From assembly GCA_031761405.1 (NCBI GenBank), contig JASEVX010000017.1, forward strand, positions 10,169,675-10,233,674: 64,000 nucleotides of DNA, in the 5' to 3' direction. The position numbers were made by a program, and so were the translations under genes. The notes below the pieces were generated by a model. That model saw only the letters and a list, made by a program, of their open reading frames with translations. It was not told where the DNA came from and ran no database searches. This DNA comes from Serripes groenlandicus. Taxonomy: Eukaryota > Mollusca > Bivalvia > Cardiida > Cardiidae. Of the stretch, positions 43,291-53,950 are shown in pieces (the first letter of the stretch is position 1; each line of letters opens with the position of its first letter).

Positions 43291-43790
43291 ATATTTTGGT
43301 TAGCTTTAAACTAACTATAAAATCATTGACCTTTCAATATTTCGAAAGCAATCTCCATTAAGTGATTAATTTATTGACATAATTGTTATTTGGATTTATG
43401 GAATTATTTAAAATATACAATGCTTTTTAACTCACATTCTAAGGTCTTTTTAAAATAATTACAATTTAGTACAGAGTGAATTTAGGGATATATGAAAGTA
43501 TTAATTGACCCAATATTTCTGAAAACAATTCATATGTCTTATTACACTATATGATTTATAGAGCATCAAAGCAAACATTGATATCTAAAATTAATCTTTA
43601 TGTGAAAAATCATGCTTCTAATGATCAATTTCTCATTTAACCATGAGGCTTTAAAAAGGTTTCATATGCAAAAAGTTATCAACAAATATCCGTAATAGGA
43701 AAGGGTAACGTTATATGCTTGTACTAAGAGAAGACAGATTCTCCAAGTGAATTATTGTTTTGCCTTCATTAAAAGTTTATATAATTTCAG
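43291..43790. other. Intron 6 remainder, no gene
   Basis: AT-rich with only faint MITE traces near 43600-43710. Confidence 0.5.
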
Positions 43791-43847
43791 AAATGGATAT
43801 GAGCGATGATGACGTTATCTCTTATCCAGACAACTTGACTTATAAAG
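43791..43847 (+). CDS. DGAT1: DGAT1 exon 7
   Basis: About residues 206-224 (EMDMSDDDVISYPDNLTYK). SYPDNLTY is identical to the vertebrate motif. Acceptor TAATTTCAG, donor G/GTATGA, exit phase 1. Confidence 0.96.
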
Positions 43848-43861
43848 GTATGATCAGAGCT

Positions 43862-44112
43862 ACAGATAAGGAGCCGTGTACTGCTCTTTTCCCCTGAATA
43901 TCTCTCTAAAGGTCCATCCAAACCCTATGATGTGGGTACTCAAAAGAATCGTCTCATTGAGACGATTCTTTTGAGTACCCACAATATAGGATTTGGTTGA
44001 GTAATAAGAGAAATATTGTAGGGGAAAGACCTGTTCACTTCATTTTATCTAGTCAACATAGGGTTAGAGGGTCGAATAAGGATTTTAGAACATGAAAAAT
44101 GTCGCCTATCTA
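43862..44112 (+). mobile_element. AGAGCTCTAGATAGG-type foldback MITE (rearranged)
   Basis: Starts AGCTACAGATAAGGAGC about 15 bp after the exon 7 donor and has a perfect palindrome (AAGAATCGTCTCATTGAGAC). It ends CGCCTATCTAGAGCTCTG. Both ends are of the same type, so it may be a composite of two copies. Confidence 0.65.
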
Positions 44113-44132
44113 GAGCTCTGTATGATTAAATG

Positions 44133-44366
44133 TTAAACGCTTTCCCACATATAGACGCTGTATGACGCCTCTGCAGCAGACTACTTCTGAAAACATTGTG
44201 GCAAGAAGAGAAATAGCTCATGATCAGCAATTTCACCTTTTGCCATAATGTTTTTAACTTTATTTTATAATTGAAGCCATTTTGTTAAGAGATATTTTTG
44301 CGTTTTTTGCAATTATGTTTTCGAAGTTGTCTGCTGCAGATTTGTTGTATGCGGGAAAGGGTTAAA
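44133..44366. mobile_element. Type-B TTAA MITE
   Basis: TTAAACGCTTTCCCACATATAG start and GCGGGAAAGGGTTAA end; apex GCTCATGATCAGC. Confidence 0.65.
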
Positions 44367-44429
44367 AAGCCAGTGTTCAACAGACACCTTATTTACTAAT
44401 TTATTTTATCTGCTCTACCAGAGAGCTCT

Positions 44430-45180
44430 TAATCCTTTCCCACATATATAATACATCTGCAGCAAATGTCTTTGAAATGATCTAGGCAGAAATAGAAGAT
44501 ATTTCTGTAAATGAAACTAATAGTATTAAATTGAGTTGAAAACACACAGAGTGGCATTATGAGCAATTTCTTCTTTTACCACAATGTTTTCAAAAGTTTA
44601 CAATTATTAAAATATTTGGATGAATATGGTTAACATTATTATTCATGAATTGAAGGTGTGCAAGAAATGATCACAATTGAATTTGTATATTTCCCTTTGA
44701 ACTCAAACATTTTTGTTATAAAATGAAGCAATGTATGCCTTGTTAAAAAAAAATCACCCCTATTGACCATTCCAGTTTACTTTCAAACAAAAATTACCTT
44801 TATACCTCTTTCCACAAACAAACATTTTTGGGCAAGTCTACTTTGAAAATGACCTCAGTAACAATAGTAAAAATCACCATGAAAGAATGATTATTGAAGA
44901 GAGCTAACAACATTGTTGCAAGTGGAAAAATTGCCACAATGGTTTCAAAAGTCATCTGCTGCATAGGCATCAGAATGCCTTTATATGCAGGAAAGGTTTA
45001 ACCATTTCCCAGACGTATATTGACGCATCTGGCATTCTCCAACAATTTCTCCTATTGCCACCATGTGTTCAACTCTATTCAGTTATCGTACTTTAATTTG
45101 AAAGGAGTATCCAATTTGTTTCGGTTATGTTTACAAAGTTGTCTGCTGCAGATTTGTTGTATGTGGGGGGAAAGGTTTAA
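44430..45180. mobile_element. Decayed type-B MITEs around unassigned DNA
   Basis: Partial copies at about 44430-44600, 44805-45000 and 45000-45180. The last ends GGGGGGAAAGGTTTAA 21 bp before the exon 8 start. Confidence 0.5.
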
Positions 45181-45201
45181 ATGTCATATTTCATATTTCA
45201 G

Positions 45202-45305
45202 ACTTGTATTACTTCATGTTGGCTCCTACTCTGTGCTATGAGTTAAATTTCCCAAGAACTCTGAGAATAAGAAAACGATTTCTTCTGAAAAGAATTGTGG
45301 AAATG
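45202..45305 (+). CDS. DGAT1: DGAT1 exon 8
   Basis: Residues 225-259 ([20 protein letters not shown] then [15 protein letters not shown]). Human: [20 protein letters not shown]. It includes the conserved acyl-CoA-side loop. Acceptor ATATTTCAG, donor ATG/GTAAGA, exit phase 0. Confidence 0.98.
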
Positions 45306-45349
45306 GTAAGATATTTCAGTATTTTTTTAATCAAATGTTTATCTTTACT

Positions 45350-45556
45350 TATAAGCAACAAACCTTTTGCAGGCATCTAGGCAATGATAAGGAAAATCTC
45401 TATAAATGAAAGTATGATTTTTTACTTGAGTTGAAAACAGTCTGACAAGGGGAGAACTTGCACATTAATCAGCAATTGCTCGTATTGATATATTGTTTTC
45501 AAAAGTGGTCTACTGAAGATACATCAAAATGTTTCTGCATGTGGGAAAGAGTTAAT
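45350..45556. mobile_element. Decayed type-B MITE
   Basis: GGAAAATCTCTATAAATGAA interior and GTGGGAAAGAGTTAA end. Confidence 0.45.
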
Positions 45557-45613
45557 GGAGATTACTCTGAATAAAGAAAAGGGTTCACTCAGAGCTGTTA
45601 ACTCTTTCTTTTT

Positions 45614-45800
45614 GTGGAAGATAGTGGTGCAGTGGAAGAGCATCAGCCTCTGGTACCAAAGGTCCTGGGTTTGAATCCTGTGATGAGTGGGTTCTGCATT
45701 TGGGATTTTTCCACAAACGGTGCGAGTACTGGTTATGTCTCCAGGAAGCAGACATCGAGCGTGATTAATATAAGCTTAAAGCTGGTTTCACAATTGATGT
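45614..45800 (+). mobile_element. tRNA-derived SINE, second type
   Basis: Head with A box (TGGTGCAGTGG) and B box (GGTTTGAATCC). Body reads TTTGGGATTTTTCCACAAAC and CAGGAAGCAGACATCGAGCG. It differs in body from the 5536 SINE; a second copy lies at 47677. Confidence 0.75.
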
Positions 45801-46793
45801 GAAATAAGTAAGTTTAAACTATCCCTTTCTGTTTTGTAGACACATTTTTACTTTTCTTCAGCAGACGGCTTTGAAACCATTGTGGCAAAATTAAAAAAAA
45901 ATCTTAATGAGCTATTTCTCTGTTTGCCACACTGTTTTCAAGGCTATTCAATCAACAATTTTTTTATTTATAGAGTTTTTCAAAAACGTTTAGCACAATG
46001 TTTTCAAAGACGTCTGATGTGGGAAAGGTTTAAATACGGGGAGATTTGAGTACATACAGTAGATCCTTTGAGTGCTTAATTAAGTCATCCTTATTTCGAT
46101 TTTTGATGACATTACTTTACCTTCATTTACATAAACATAGATTTTTGGATTTGACATTAATAAATAACTTTTATTTGTCTTGAATGTTATGTTGAGTTTT
46201 ATTGTGACTGATCAAAGTAACAAGCCACATATGAATTTGTCCTCAAGCTTAACACACATGAAAATACGAGAATTAATTATAACATTTTTAGTGTTTAAAT
46301 ATTAAGAGGTTTATTGACACAGTTAAATACAAAACTGAATTCTATCTGACTAGTACACTCAATGAAATTCTGTATTTGGGTACAGCATCACCTGATAAAT
46401 ATGAAATTATGGTATAATTCTGTATTAAATGAGGCTAAAGTCAATATTTTCAAGCTAAATGCTGTTATTTGCAGAAGATAATACAGGATGGTACATGTAT
46501 TTGCTATTTATATGGTTGAAATAAAAGCACTTTATTTGTTGATATTGAAACATTTGCCTTTATCCTTGCTTGTGAAGCCTCTGCAGCAAACAGCTTTTGA
46601 ACACATGCGGCAAGGAGAAATTGTTCCCATTGAGTCAATTCTGCTTTCCCATACTATTTTCAATATTAAACATCCAATTTACTAAATATTACAATTTTTC
46701 AAAACAGACGACAATTTTGATAGCTCATATCAATCAATGAGTGTGAATAATTGACTTTCACTATGTACACTAAGTTTTATCTTTCCATTTCAG
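45801..46793. other. DGAT1 intron 8 remainder
   Basis: A decayed MITE at about 45825-46032; otherwise AT-rich DNA without recognisable coding or repeat content, apart from a MITE trace near 46570-46650. Confidence 0.5.
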
Positions 46794-47032
46794 TTATTCA
46801 TCATCCAGTTGATTCTGGGCTGCGTACAGCAATGGATTCTGCCATTGGTCAACAATTCCTTAAAGCCTCTGTCTGACATGGATGCAATGAGGTCTATGGA
46901 ACGCTTATTAAAATTAGCTGTGCCAAACCATTTCATCTGGCTGATGTTTTTCTACTGGTTTTTCCATTCCACACTGAACGTTATAGCTGAACTGTCCACC
47001 TTTGGGGATCGGGAGTTCTATAAAGATTGGTG
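46794..47032 (+). CDS. DGAT1: DGAT1 exon 9
   Basis: Residues 260-339, the largest exon. [20 protein letters not shown] is near identical to the vertebrate sequence. The exon ends within FYKDWWN (334-340), the acyl-CoA-associated motif shared by DGAT1 and ACAT enzymes. Acceptor CCATTTCAG, donor TG/GTATGT, exit phase 2. Confidence 0.98.
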
Positions 47033-47060
47033 GTATGTTTCATTCAACCATGTGCATGAT

Positions 47061-47253
47061 CAGAGCTCTAGATAAGGGGCATTTCTCATGTTCTAAAATC
47101 CTTATTTGACATTCAAACCCTATGTTGTGGGTACTCAAAACAATCGTCTCCCCGAGATGTTTCTTTTGAGTACCCACAATATAGGATTTGGTTGAGTAAT
47201 AAGAGAAATATTGTGGGGGGAAAGACCAGTTCACTCCCTCTTAACTAGTCCTC
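47061..47253 (+). mobile_element. AGAGCTCTAGATAAG foldback MITE
   Basis: Left end 29 bp after the exon 9 donor; palindrome partly decayed (CAATCGTCTCCCCGAGATG); right end CTCTTAACTAGTCCTCT. Confidence 0.75.
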
Positions 47254-47269
47254 TGGATGATATAATCTG

Positions 47270-47474
47270 TTAACCCTTTCCCTCATACGACAATTCTGCA
47301 GCAGACGACTTTGAACTTATTTTGTCAAAACATAGAAAATCTCCATAGTTGAATGGATAACCTATGACAAAAAGTGGAAAACATTTTGTGCAATTTCTTC
47401 TTTTGTCACTATGTTTTCAAAAAGCTGTCTGCTGCAGAGGCGTCAGAAAGCGTCTATATGAGGGAAAGGGTTAA
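47270..47474. mobile_element. TTAA MITE, copy 20 (hairpin deleted)
   Basis: TTAA flanks and termini intact; one hairpin arm is missing (AAAACATTTTGTGCAATTTC). Confidence 0.85.
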
Positions 47475-47676
47475 TAGTTGTCTTTTTAACCCTTTCCCCC
47501 CATACAACAAATCTGCAGAAGACCTCTTTTATCTTTGATTATGGAAATTGGCAAGTTAGAATTGCAGTTTTGATAAAGAGCAGAACACTTTGGAAAGGAA
47601 GAATGTTTTCAACTTTATATCTTAATCAATCTGCCAATATGCCATATTTTATACTTCTTTTTTTTAAATTTTCAAT

Positions 47677-47835
47677 GTGGAAGACGGTGGGTGTAGTGGT
47701 AGAGCGTATGCCTCTTGTAGTATAAGAAATAATGGGCGGGCCCTTTGGATTTTTCCACAAAAAAAGCGTGAGTACTGGTTAAGTGGCCAGGAAGCAGACA
47801 TTAGTATGATTAATATAACATTTGGTTATTGTTTA
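47677..47835 (+). mobile_element. tRNA-derived SINE, second type, diverged
   Basis: GTGGGTGTAGTGGTAGAGCG head, TTTGGATTTTTCCACAAA body and CCAGGAAGCAGACATTAG, as at 45614. B box lost. Confidence 0.65.
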
Positions 47836-47939
47836 TTTTCCGGTATGACATGTGATACTTCCCACACTGTTGATTATTTAATCTTTTTTCTTTTAAGAAC
47901 ATCTGAAGATTTGATCTACTTTTTGTGTAACCCTGCGTA

Positions 47940-48065
47940 GCATGGTAGGCACTTAGGGATTACTTTTTTTTTTGTCCGCCGTCTGTCTGTCCGTCACACT
48001 TTTTCGTCACAAATTCAATGAGCAGGTGGATGTGACACACGTGCTCCGTGGAGCACTCCATTCTA
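47940..48065. repeat. Dispersed repeat fragment
   Basis: CCGTCTGTCTGTCCGTCACA and a GTGCTCCGTGGAGCAC palindrome, typical of the hairpin-ended tandem-core elements elsewhere in the window. Confidence 0.45.
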
Positions 48066-48151
48066 GTCTTATGTTTTTCTATTTGACAAAAATCGAAGGA
48101 TTATATACATGACATATTTATACTAAGCACTTCATATACTATATATTATAG

Positions 48152-48217
48152 GAACAGTGATACGGTCAATGATTTTTGGAAGAATTGGAACGTACCAGTT
48201 CACAGATGGGCTTCAAG
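48152..48217 (+). CDS. DGAT1: DGAT1 exon 10
   Basis: Residues 339-361 (WNSDTVNDFWKNWNVPVHRW). Contains Asn352, which aligns with the human active-site Asn378, and His356. Acceptor TATTATAG, donor AG/GTAAAT, exit phase 2. Confidence 0.97.
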
Positions 48218-48368
48218 GTAAATATTCCTAGGCATGAGCATGTGTTATTTGTTGAAAGCTGCGTAAAGCACCAAACAATCGAGTTCCAACTCATGGCCCC
48301 TGTCGTTATTGATGTAGCTATTTTTATTCAGAAGATAGTAAACAGTTCTGCAGTCCTTTTTCTGATAT

Positions 48369-48542
48369 AACCCTTTCCCATTTGTTGACGCAATTGTAAA
48401 AGACTACTTTTGAAACGATTGTGGCAAATGGAGAAATTTCTCTTTTTGTCACAATGTTTTCAACTCTATTTTTCAATAATTTTTGTTTCATGTTTTCAGA
48501 GATGTCTGCTGCAGATTTGTTGTATGAGGGTAAGGAATAAAC
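48369..48542. mobile_element. Type-B TTAA MITE, shortened
   Basis: AACCCTTTCCCATTTGTTGA start and GAGGGTAAGGAATAA end. Confidence 0.55.
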
Positions 48543-48589
48543 CCGATTTTGATGGATTTGCACAAGATGACATTCTTTAATCATTGCAG

Positions 48590-49015
48590 ATATAGGGAAA
48601 ACTGCTTACATATTTTCTCCTCATTTTCAAATCTTAACTTCCAAGATAACATATTCTCTCAAATGTTTTCAAAGATAGCAATTCTTAAAGCATTATATCA
48701 CGGTAACAGTTTATATTTAACATTTGTAATTCAATTTATATTGCAAATTACCAAAATGTACAATTTACACCAGGAAATCTCATAATGGTTCTATACAAAC
48801 AGGAAACTAATTACAAATTCACGCATACAGTCTTGTTGAAACATGCAGGGATGACATAATCATTTCTTGCACATTGGAAATATATTTTTTAAACGAAATG
48901 GAGATGTTTATCGATTTGAGCCATTACGTATTTTTCCATAATATTTCCAAATGCTGTATGCATAATATTGGTCTGTATCGGGGAAAGTGTTTATGCTTTA
49001 ATAATCTCTTTTCAG
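48590..49015. other. DGAT1 intron 10 remainder, no gene
   Basis: AT-rich, a faint MITE trace near 48900-48990. Confidence 0.5.
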
Positions 49016-49103
49016 ACATTTGTACAAACCCTTGGTAAAGAGGGGATACTCCAAAATGACTGGGTCAGTGGTGGTGTTCTTTGTGTCGGCATTTTTTCAT
49101 GAG
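49016..49103 (+). CDS. DGAT1: DGAT1 exon 11 (catalytic His)
   Basis: Residues 361-390 (HLYKPLVKRGYSKMTGSVVV then FFVSAFFHE). His389 in SAFFHE is the invariant MBOAT catalytic histidine (human His415). Acceptor TTTTCAG, donor GAG/GTAGGG, exit phase 0. Confidence 0.98.
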
Positions 49104-49187
49104 GTAGGGACTGTTTAGATATTACTTTTTGTACTCTTTTACTGTTAACCAGGCCTCTGGAATGGGAGACGTGGGTTCAATCCACTT

Positions 49188-49410
49188 TTAACCCTTTCCC
49201 ACATACAGCAAATCTGCAGCAGGCGACTTCAAAAACATAGTGACAAAAACCTGAAAAATCTCCATAAAAGCTAGCTTAAATTGTTAAATAAAGTTGAAAA
49301 CATTGTGGCCAAAGGAGAAATTGCTTGTCTGAGCAATTTCTCCTTTTGTCACAATTTTTTCAAAAGTCTTCTGCTGAAGATGCGTCTATAGGTGGGAAAG
49401 GGGGAATAAG
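49188..49410. mobile_element. Type-B TTAA MITE
   Basis: TTAACCCTTTCCCACATACA start; apex GCTTGTCTGAGC; right end GGTGGGAAAGGG without TTAA. Confidence 0.7.
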
Positions 49411-49523
49411 TCATATAAAAAATGGCAATAATGGCATCCCTCCTTTGTGCTCTGGAATGCGAGATAGCTTCTCTACTGATTCATAGGTGTCAGGGTAGAT
49501 TTATTTCAGTTAAATACTGGTTA

Positions 49524-49812
49524 TTATACCCCCCTCGAAGAAGAGGGGGTATATAGGAGTCACTATGTCGGGCAGTATGTCTATCTGTCGGCCAGAAGCC
49601 ATATTTTGTCCGGCCTATTTCTTACAAACCACTGGGTGGAATTCAATAAAATTTTACATGAAGCTTCTATACCAAGAGGAGATGTGCATATCCTAAAGGG
49701 GGTTACAATGGCATGTTATTTTACAGAGTTATGGTCCTTTTACTAATTAAGTTATGGTGTAGGTCAAGGTGCTGTTTAGGGAGTATTTATCATCTTCAGT
49801 GATAGTTCTAGT
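49524..49812 (-). mobile_element. Hairpin-ended element, short form, reverse orientation
   Basis: Starts TTATACCCCCCTCGAAGAAG (inverted right end of the 10762/62643 family) and ends CAGTGATAGTTCTAG (inverted left end). Only one core unit is present. A 22-bp direct repeat (TTTATTTCAGTTAAATACTG...) lies on both sides (49500 and 49826). Confidence 0.75.
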
Positions 49813-49936
49813 TTGGTTTAAACATATTTATTTCAGTTAAATACTGGTAATTTTCCCTGAAAATGAAGTGATTAAGATGAACTGAAATATGGTTGAAAGC
49901 TGTCGAAATCTAACAAACATGCTGTTTACCAGATAT

Positions 49937-50166
49937 TTAACCCTTTCCCTCATATAGGCGCTTTTTGACACCTCTGCAGTAGACGGCTTTTTGAAAACAT
50001 AGTGACAAAAGAAGAAATTGCTCAAAACGAGCAATTTCTCCTTTTGCCACAATGTTTTCCACTTTTAGTCATAGGTTATCCATCCAATTATAGAGATATT
50101 CTATTTTTTGACAAAATATGTTTTAAGTTGTCTGCTGCAGAATTGTCGTATGAGGGAAAGGGTTAA
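49937..50166. mobile_element. TTAA MITE, copy 21
   Basis: Intact flanks and termini. Apex GCTC/GAGC. Confidence 0.85.
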
Positions 50167-50395
50167 GATATATGCCGAAAAGAATATAATATCTGGAAAA
50201 CTTGGAACAGTAATTTGGTAGCAGAGTGGAAAGCATTGAAACATTCTGTAAAAGAACGATGAAATTTCAATTTGTTACAATTTTTCCCTCTGCTGTTTTG
50301 AAAACTATTCTATCAGTTTTAGGTGTTTTTATAGATAAATGTATTGATCAAATGTTGAATCTTACGAATAATTATATTTGTTTTCATTTATACAG

Positions 50396-50458
50396 TATTT
50401 GTTGAGTGTCCCTCTGAGAATGTTCAGACTCTGGGCTTTCATGGGAATGCTTGGGCAG
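50396..50458 (+). CDS. DGAT1: DGAT1 exon 12
   Basis: Residues 391-411 ([20 protein letters not shown] then Q). Human: [21 protein letters not shown]. Acceptor TTATACAG. The donor is CAG/GCAAGT, a GC-type site. Confidence 0.98.
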
Positions 50459-50609
50459 GCAAGTGTCTTACTCTTTTTTTTTTTTACTATTTTTCTTAAT
50501 AAAATATATGTTTTAAGTCCATTTGCATCGAGGTTACAGACTTTAAAAGAACAGTTTCTGTCTAGTGATTTTTGGTCTAAAAGTCAAATACGTTAAAAAA
50601 CTTTGTGAA

Positions 50610-50860
50610 GGTTATTTTTGGCCGGATTGCTCTAGCAATTCCGGTCTATAGATTGGCTATGTCCGTCTGTCTGTCAACATTTTGGTTAAAGTTTCAGGTT
50701 GAGGCAAAATCTCAGCACTGGAAAGGGTTACAAACTTGAAACTTTGACTGAAGGTAACCAGTAACAAGTTCTATTGATTTCTATGGTTACTTTGATTTTC
50801 AAGGTCACATTGTCGACAATCCGGCCTTACCGTCTTCAGCGGTTTCTTGTATTTTCAAAA
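50610..50860. repeat. Dispersed element with GGCCGGATTGCTC ends
   Basis: Starts TTGGCCGGATTGCTCTAGCA followed by GTCCGTCTGTCTGTC, ends CAATCCGGCCTTACCG. The two CCGGATTG words are inverted, so this is probably another hairpin-ended element. Confidence 0.5.
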
Positions 50861-50914
50861 GATGGTGTTTTAATATGATAACAAATTCCTTATATTTGTG
50901 AATTTAATTACTTA

Positions 50915-51830
50915 TCCCTTTCCGACATACAGCAAATATGCAGCAGACGACTTTGAAAACAATCATGCAAAAACATGGAAATCTCTATAAATGAAAGTAT
51001 AATTACTGAAAAAAGTTGAAAAAAGTTAAAAAAAAAGTTGAAAACCTAGTGACAAAAGGTGAAATTGCTTGTTTTGAACAATTTTTCCTTTTGTCACAAT
51101 GTTTTCAAAAGTCAACTGCAAATGTTTCAGCATGCATCTGCAAGTAGAAAAGGGTTGATTTTGGGATTGATGGTAACATCTGACCTTGTAAAGATGAGTT
51201 TGTACATTTTAGCTTTAAAAAAAAAAACTACAAGCATCTGTACAGATACTACTAAAATGGAATGAAATCTCACGTGTATTGCTTAACCCTTCCCAAAAAC
51301 AATCAATGCAGTAGACGACATTGAAAACATTGAGTAAAAAAATATGGACATTTCTAAAACATGAAAGAACAATGATTGAATGAAGATGGAAACATTGGTT
51401 AAAGGAATAATAGTTCATTATGAGGAATTTCTCCCTTTGCCACAATGTTATCAAAACTCATCTGCTGCAGATTCATCAAAATGCGTCTGCAAGTATGAAA
51501 GGGTTAAAGACATCTTTTTAAATGATTGATTACAATTTAATATTTTCTATTGATCCAAAGAATGAAAGTCACAGGGTTTTTTCACCACTTCAACTTTTTT
51601 GTTAACCCTTTCCCACATACAACAAATCTGCAGCAGACGACTTTGAAAAAATAGTGACAAAAACCTGAAATATCTCCATAAAAAAAAGCTTAATTGTTAA
51701 ATAAAGTTGAAAACATTGTGGTTAAATTGCTCATCTTGAGCAATTTCACATTTGGCCACACTATTTTCAAAGGTCGTCTGCTGCTTTTGCCTCAAAATGT
51801 GTCTGCAGATGGGAAAGGGATAAAACAAAG
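50915..51830. mobile_element. Three type-B TTAA-type MITEs
   Basis: About 50915-51155, 51283-51507 and 51602-51824. The last has TTAACCCTTTCCCACATACA and GGGAAAGGGATAA ends. Confidence 0.6.
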
Positions 51831-52147
51831 AGAAATGTGTATACCTCTGCAGGTGCTGACTTTTGAAAACTTTGTTGGACGAGGAGAAATCTTTCGGAAA
51901 GAAATATTTCTCTTATTCCCACATTCTTTGTTACAACATTTCTCTTCCAATTTCACATTTTCCCAAGATGATCCAAAATCATTTGCGGTAGAAACTTGAA
52001 AACACCTTTGTATCGAAATTATATTTTTTACTATTTCTCTCAAACAACAAAACTGCAGCAGACAACTAGGAACCCATCTTGTCAAAAATATATGAAAACT
52101 CTATAAAAAAAAAATAATAACGTCCCTCGAGCAATTTCTCCTTTTGC

Positions 52148-52378
52148 TACAAAGTTTTCCCTCATATAGACGATTTCTGACGCCTCTGCAGCAGACCGTT
52201 TTTGGAAAACAAAGTGACAAAAGAAGAAATTGCTCAAAACGAGCAATTTCTCCTTTTGCCACAATGTTTTCAACTTTTCGTCATAGGTTATCCATTCAAT
52301 TTTAGAGATTTTCTATGTTTTGACAAAATATGTTCAAAGTCGTCTGCTGCAGAATTGTCGAATGAGGGAAAGGGATAA
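52148..52378. mobile_element. TTAA MITE, copy 22, left TTAA lost
   Basis: Starts TTTTCCCTCATATAGACG, ends GAGGGAAAGGGATAA. Apex GCTC/GAGC. Confidence 0.8.
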
Positions 52379-52446
52379 TTGAGCGAAAAGTGTCGGACAA
52401 TATTCATGTCCTGGTGAAAGTCTGACCTCTCTTGTATATTTTACAG

Positions 52447-52602
52447 GTACCACTAGCCTTGATTCAGGTAAAATACATTCATGGGAAGTTCGGCAACATG
52501 GTAGTGTGGCTGTCACTCATATTGGGCCAACCTATAGCCATCCTCGCCTACTTCCATGATTACTACGTCATGCAGATTGCCCCGCAGATACAAGACACTT
52601 AA
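52447..52602 (+). CDS. DGAT1: DGAT1 exon 13 (C-terminus)
   Basis: Residues 412-462 (VPLALIQVKYIHGKFGNMVV then WLSLILGQPIAILAYFHDYY and the tail VMQIAPQIQDT), stop TAA. WLSLI(I/L)GQPIA(V/I)L and (V/F)HDYYV align with the human C-terminus. Acceptor TTTTACAG. Confidence 0.98.
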   Translation, partial: VPLALIQVKYIHGKFGNMVVWLSLILGQPIAILAYFHDYYVMQIAPQIQDT

Positions 52603-53240
52603 TCCTTCTTCAACATGCAGACGATGCGTTTTGGAACATCTGCAGCAGACAGCTTTTAACCCTTTCCCACAAACAACAAATGTGCACAGGCGGTTTTGAA
52701 AACATCTTGGCGTATACTGATAATACACCACTTAACCTTGCCCCACCTTTTGACGCTCTTTGACGCCTCTGCAGCAGACGACTTTTGAGAACATCATGAC
52801 AAAAGGAGAAATTGCTCAAAACATACAAACAAATACATATTCTGTATGAGAATTATGTTTCCAATTTTATCAAATGTTTTCATAGCAAATAAATCTGTCT
52901 CCGACATTATTTTAATCCAAATTGAAAAATGAAAGTAAAAGCCAAGCAAAATTAGAGTATACTTTTGAAGCAGATTACAAAACATCCAGACGAAAGAATT
53001 AATTGTTAATGAAGATTTTCTTTTTTTCCTGCAATATTTTCAAAAGTTGTAAGCTGCATAGTTGTCAAAAGATATTTGTAATTCATCATCGTCAGGTTCA
53101 AGTGTCACTTTAAACATGGAGAATGACAACTATTGATAAAATGACTAATATGAAATGTTTCTATATTTTTAAGCCATAATAAACAATTGTTCATCAAAAT
53201 TGATGTGAGAGACTTGACCTAAAAAAATTATTATATGATG
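52603..53240. other. DGAT1 3' UTR / downstream DNA with MITE pieces
   Basis: Parts of two MITEs at 52640-52815. A possible poly(A) signal AATAAA is at 52888-52893; its use is not testable here. Confidence 0.4.
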
Positions 53241-53379
53241 CAGCATATTAACCCTTCTCGATGTACAGCATACCTGAATCAGATAACTAAGAAAACATTG
53301 AGACATAAATAAAGAAACTCTCCATAAATGAAAAAGCAATGTTTTCAAAAGTCATCTGCTGCAGAGGTATCAGAAAGGG

Positions 53380-53607
53380 TTAATCCTTTCCCACCTGCAG
53401 ACCCCTTTTGGACGTAATAGCAGCAGATGACTTGAAAACATTGTGGCCAATGGTGAAATTTCTCATAGTAAGCAATTGCTCCTTTGGTCACAATGTTTTC
53501 AACTTTTTTTTACAATTAAGCTATCTTTCATGGAGGTTTTTAAGGGTTTTTTCACTATGTTTTACAAGTCGTCTGTTGCAGATTTGTTGTATGTGGGAAA
53601 GGGTTAA
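53380..53607. mobile_element. Type-B TTAA MITE
   Basis: TTAATCCTTTCCCACCTGCAG start and GTGGGAAAGGGTTAA end. Confidence 0.7.
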
Positions 53608-53854
53608 AATTCAACAGATAGCTATCTGTTATATTATAATGCCTGTGATATTACTTTCACTGCATAGACTGCCAGCCACCATATTCATAGATTATGTTTA
53701 ACTTTATGTTTTACTAAAAGGTCGAGGCTTCCCAGGTCAATTTTGACCCTAAAACAACTGTGATTTCTGTGTTTGTATATAAATGTCAGGGTTTTTATAA
53801 TATATAACTCACTTTTGCTATGTAAAAAGCAGCTAGTTGCTTAGAAAGCCTGCT

Positions 53855-53950
53855 GTGTGGAATAATGGTGTGAGAAATCCATGAAACGAATGGGTATATG
53901 AACTAGTCGCCGTTATATTGTTGAAAACGGCATTAACCCAAACTAACCAT
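53855..53950 (+). mobile_element. SINE tail fragment
   Basis: TGAACTAGTCGCCGTTATAT and GTTGAAAACGGCATTAACCC match the 5536 SINE tail. Confidence 0.65.

Larger units (their letters stand above)
24983..52602 (+). other. DGAT1: DGAT1 gene span (13 coding exons)
   Basis: The spliced CDS is 1389 nt and encodes 462 residues, against 488 in human. DGAT1 is a polytopic ER membrane enzyme of the MBOAT family. It makes triacylglycerol from diacylglycerol and acyl-CoA, feeding lipid droplets. Visible hallmarks are the DSLFSTSSGFTNYRG segment (residues 40-54), FYKDWWN (334-340), NWNVPVHRW with Asn352, and the catalytic His389 in SAFFHEY. These line up with human FYRDWWN, Asn378 and His415 at a constant offset of 26. 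The basic N-terminus (RLRRSQSVNK) matches the cytosolic regulatory tail. All intron phases agree, eleven introns are GT-AG and one is GC-AG. Coding sequence is about 5% of the span; the introns are full of MITEs. Confidence 0.97.

Noticed and set aside
45614..45802. 62-codon frame starting MEDSGAVEEHQPLVPKVLGL
   Set aside because: It is the translated tRNA-like head of a SINE with A and B boxes.
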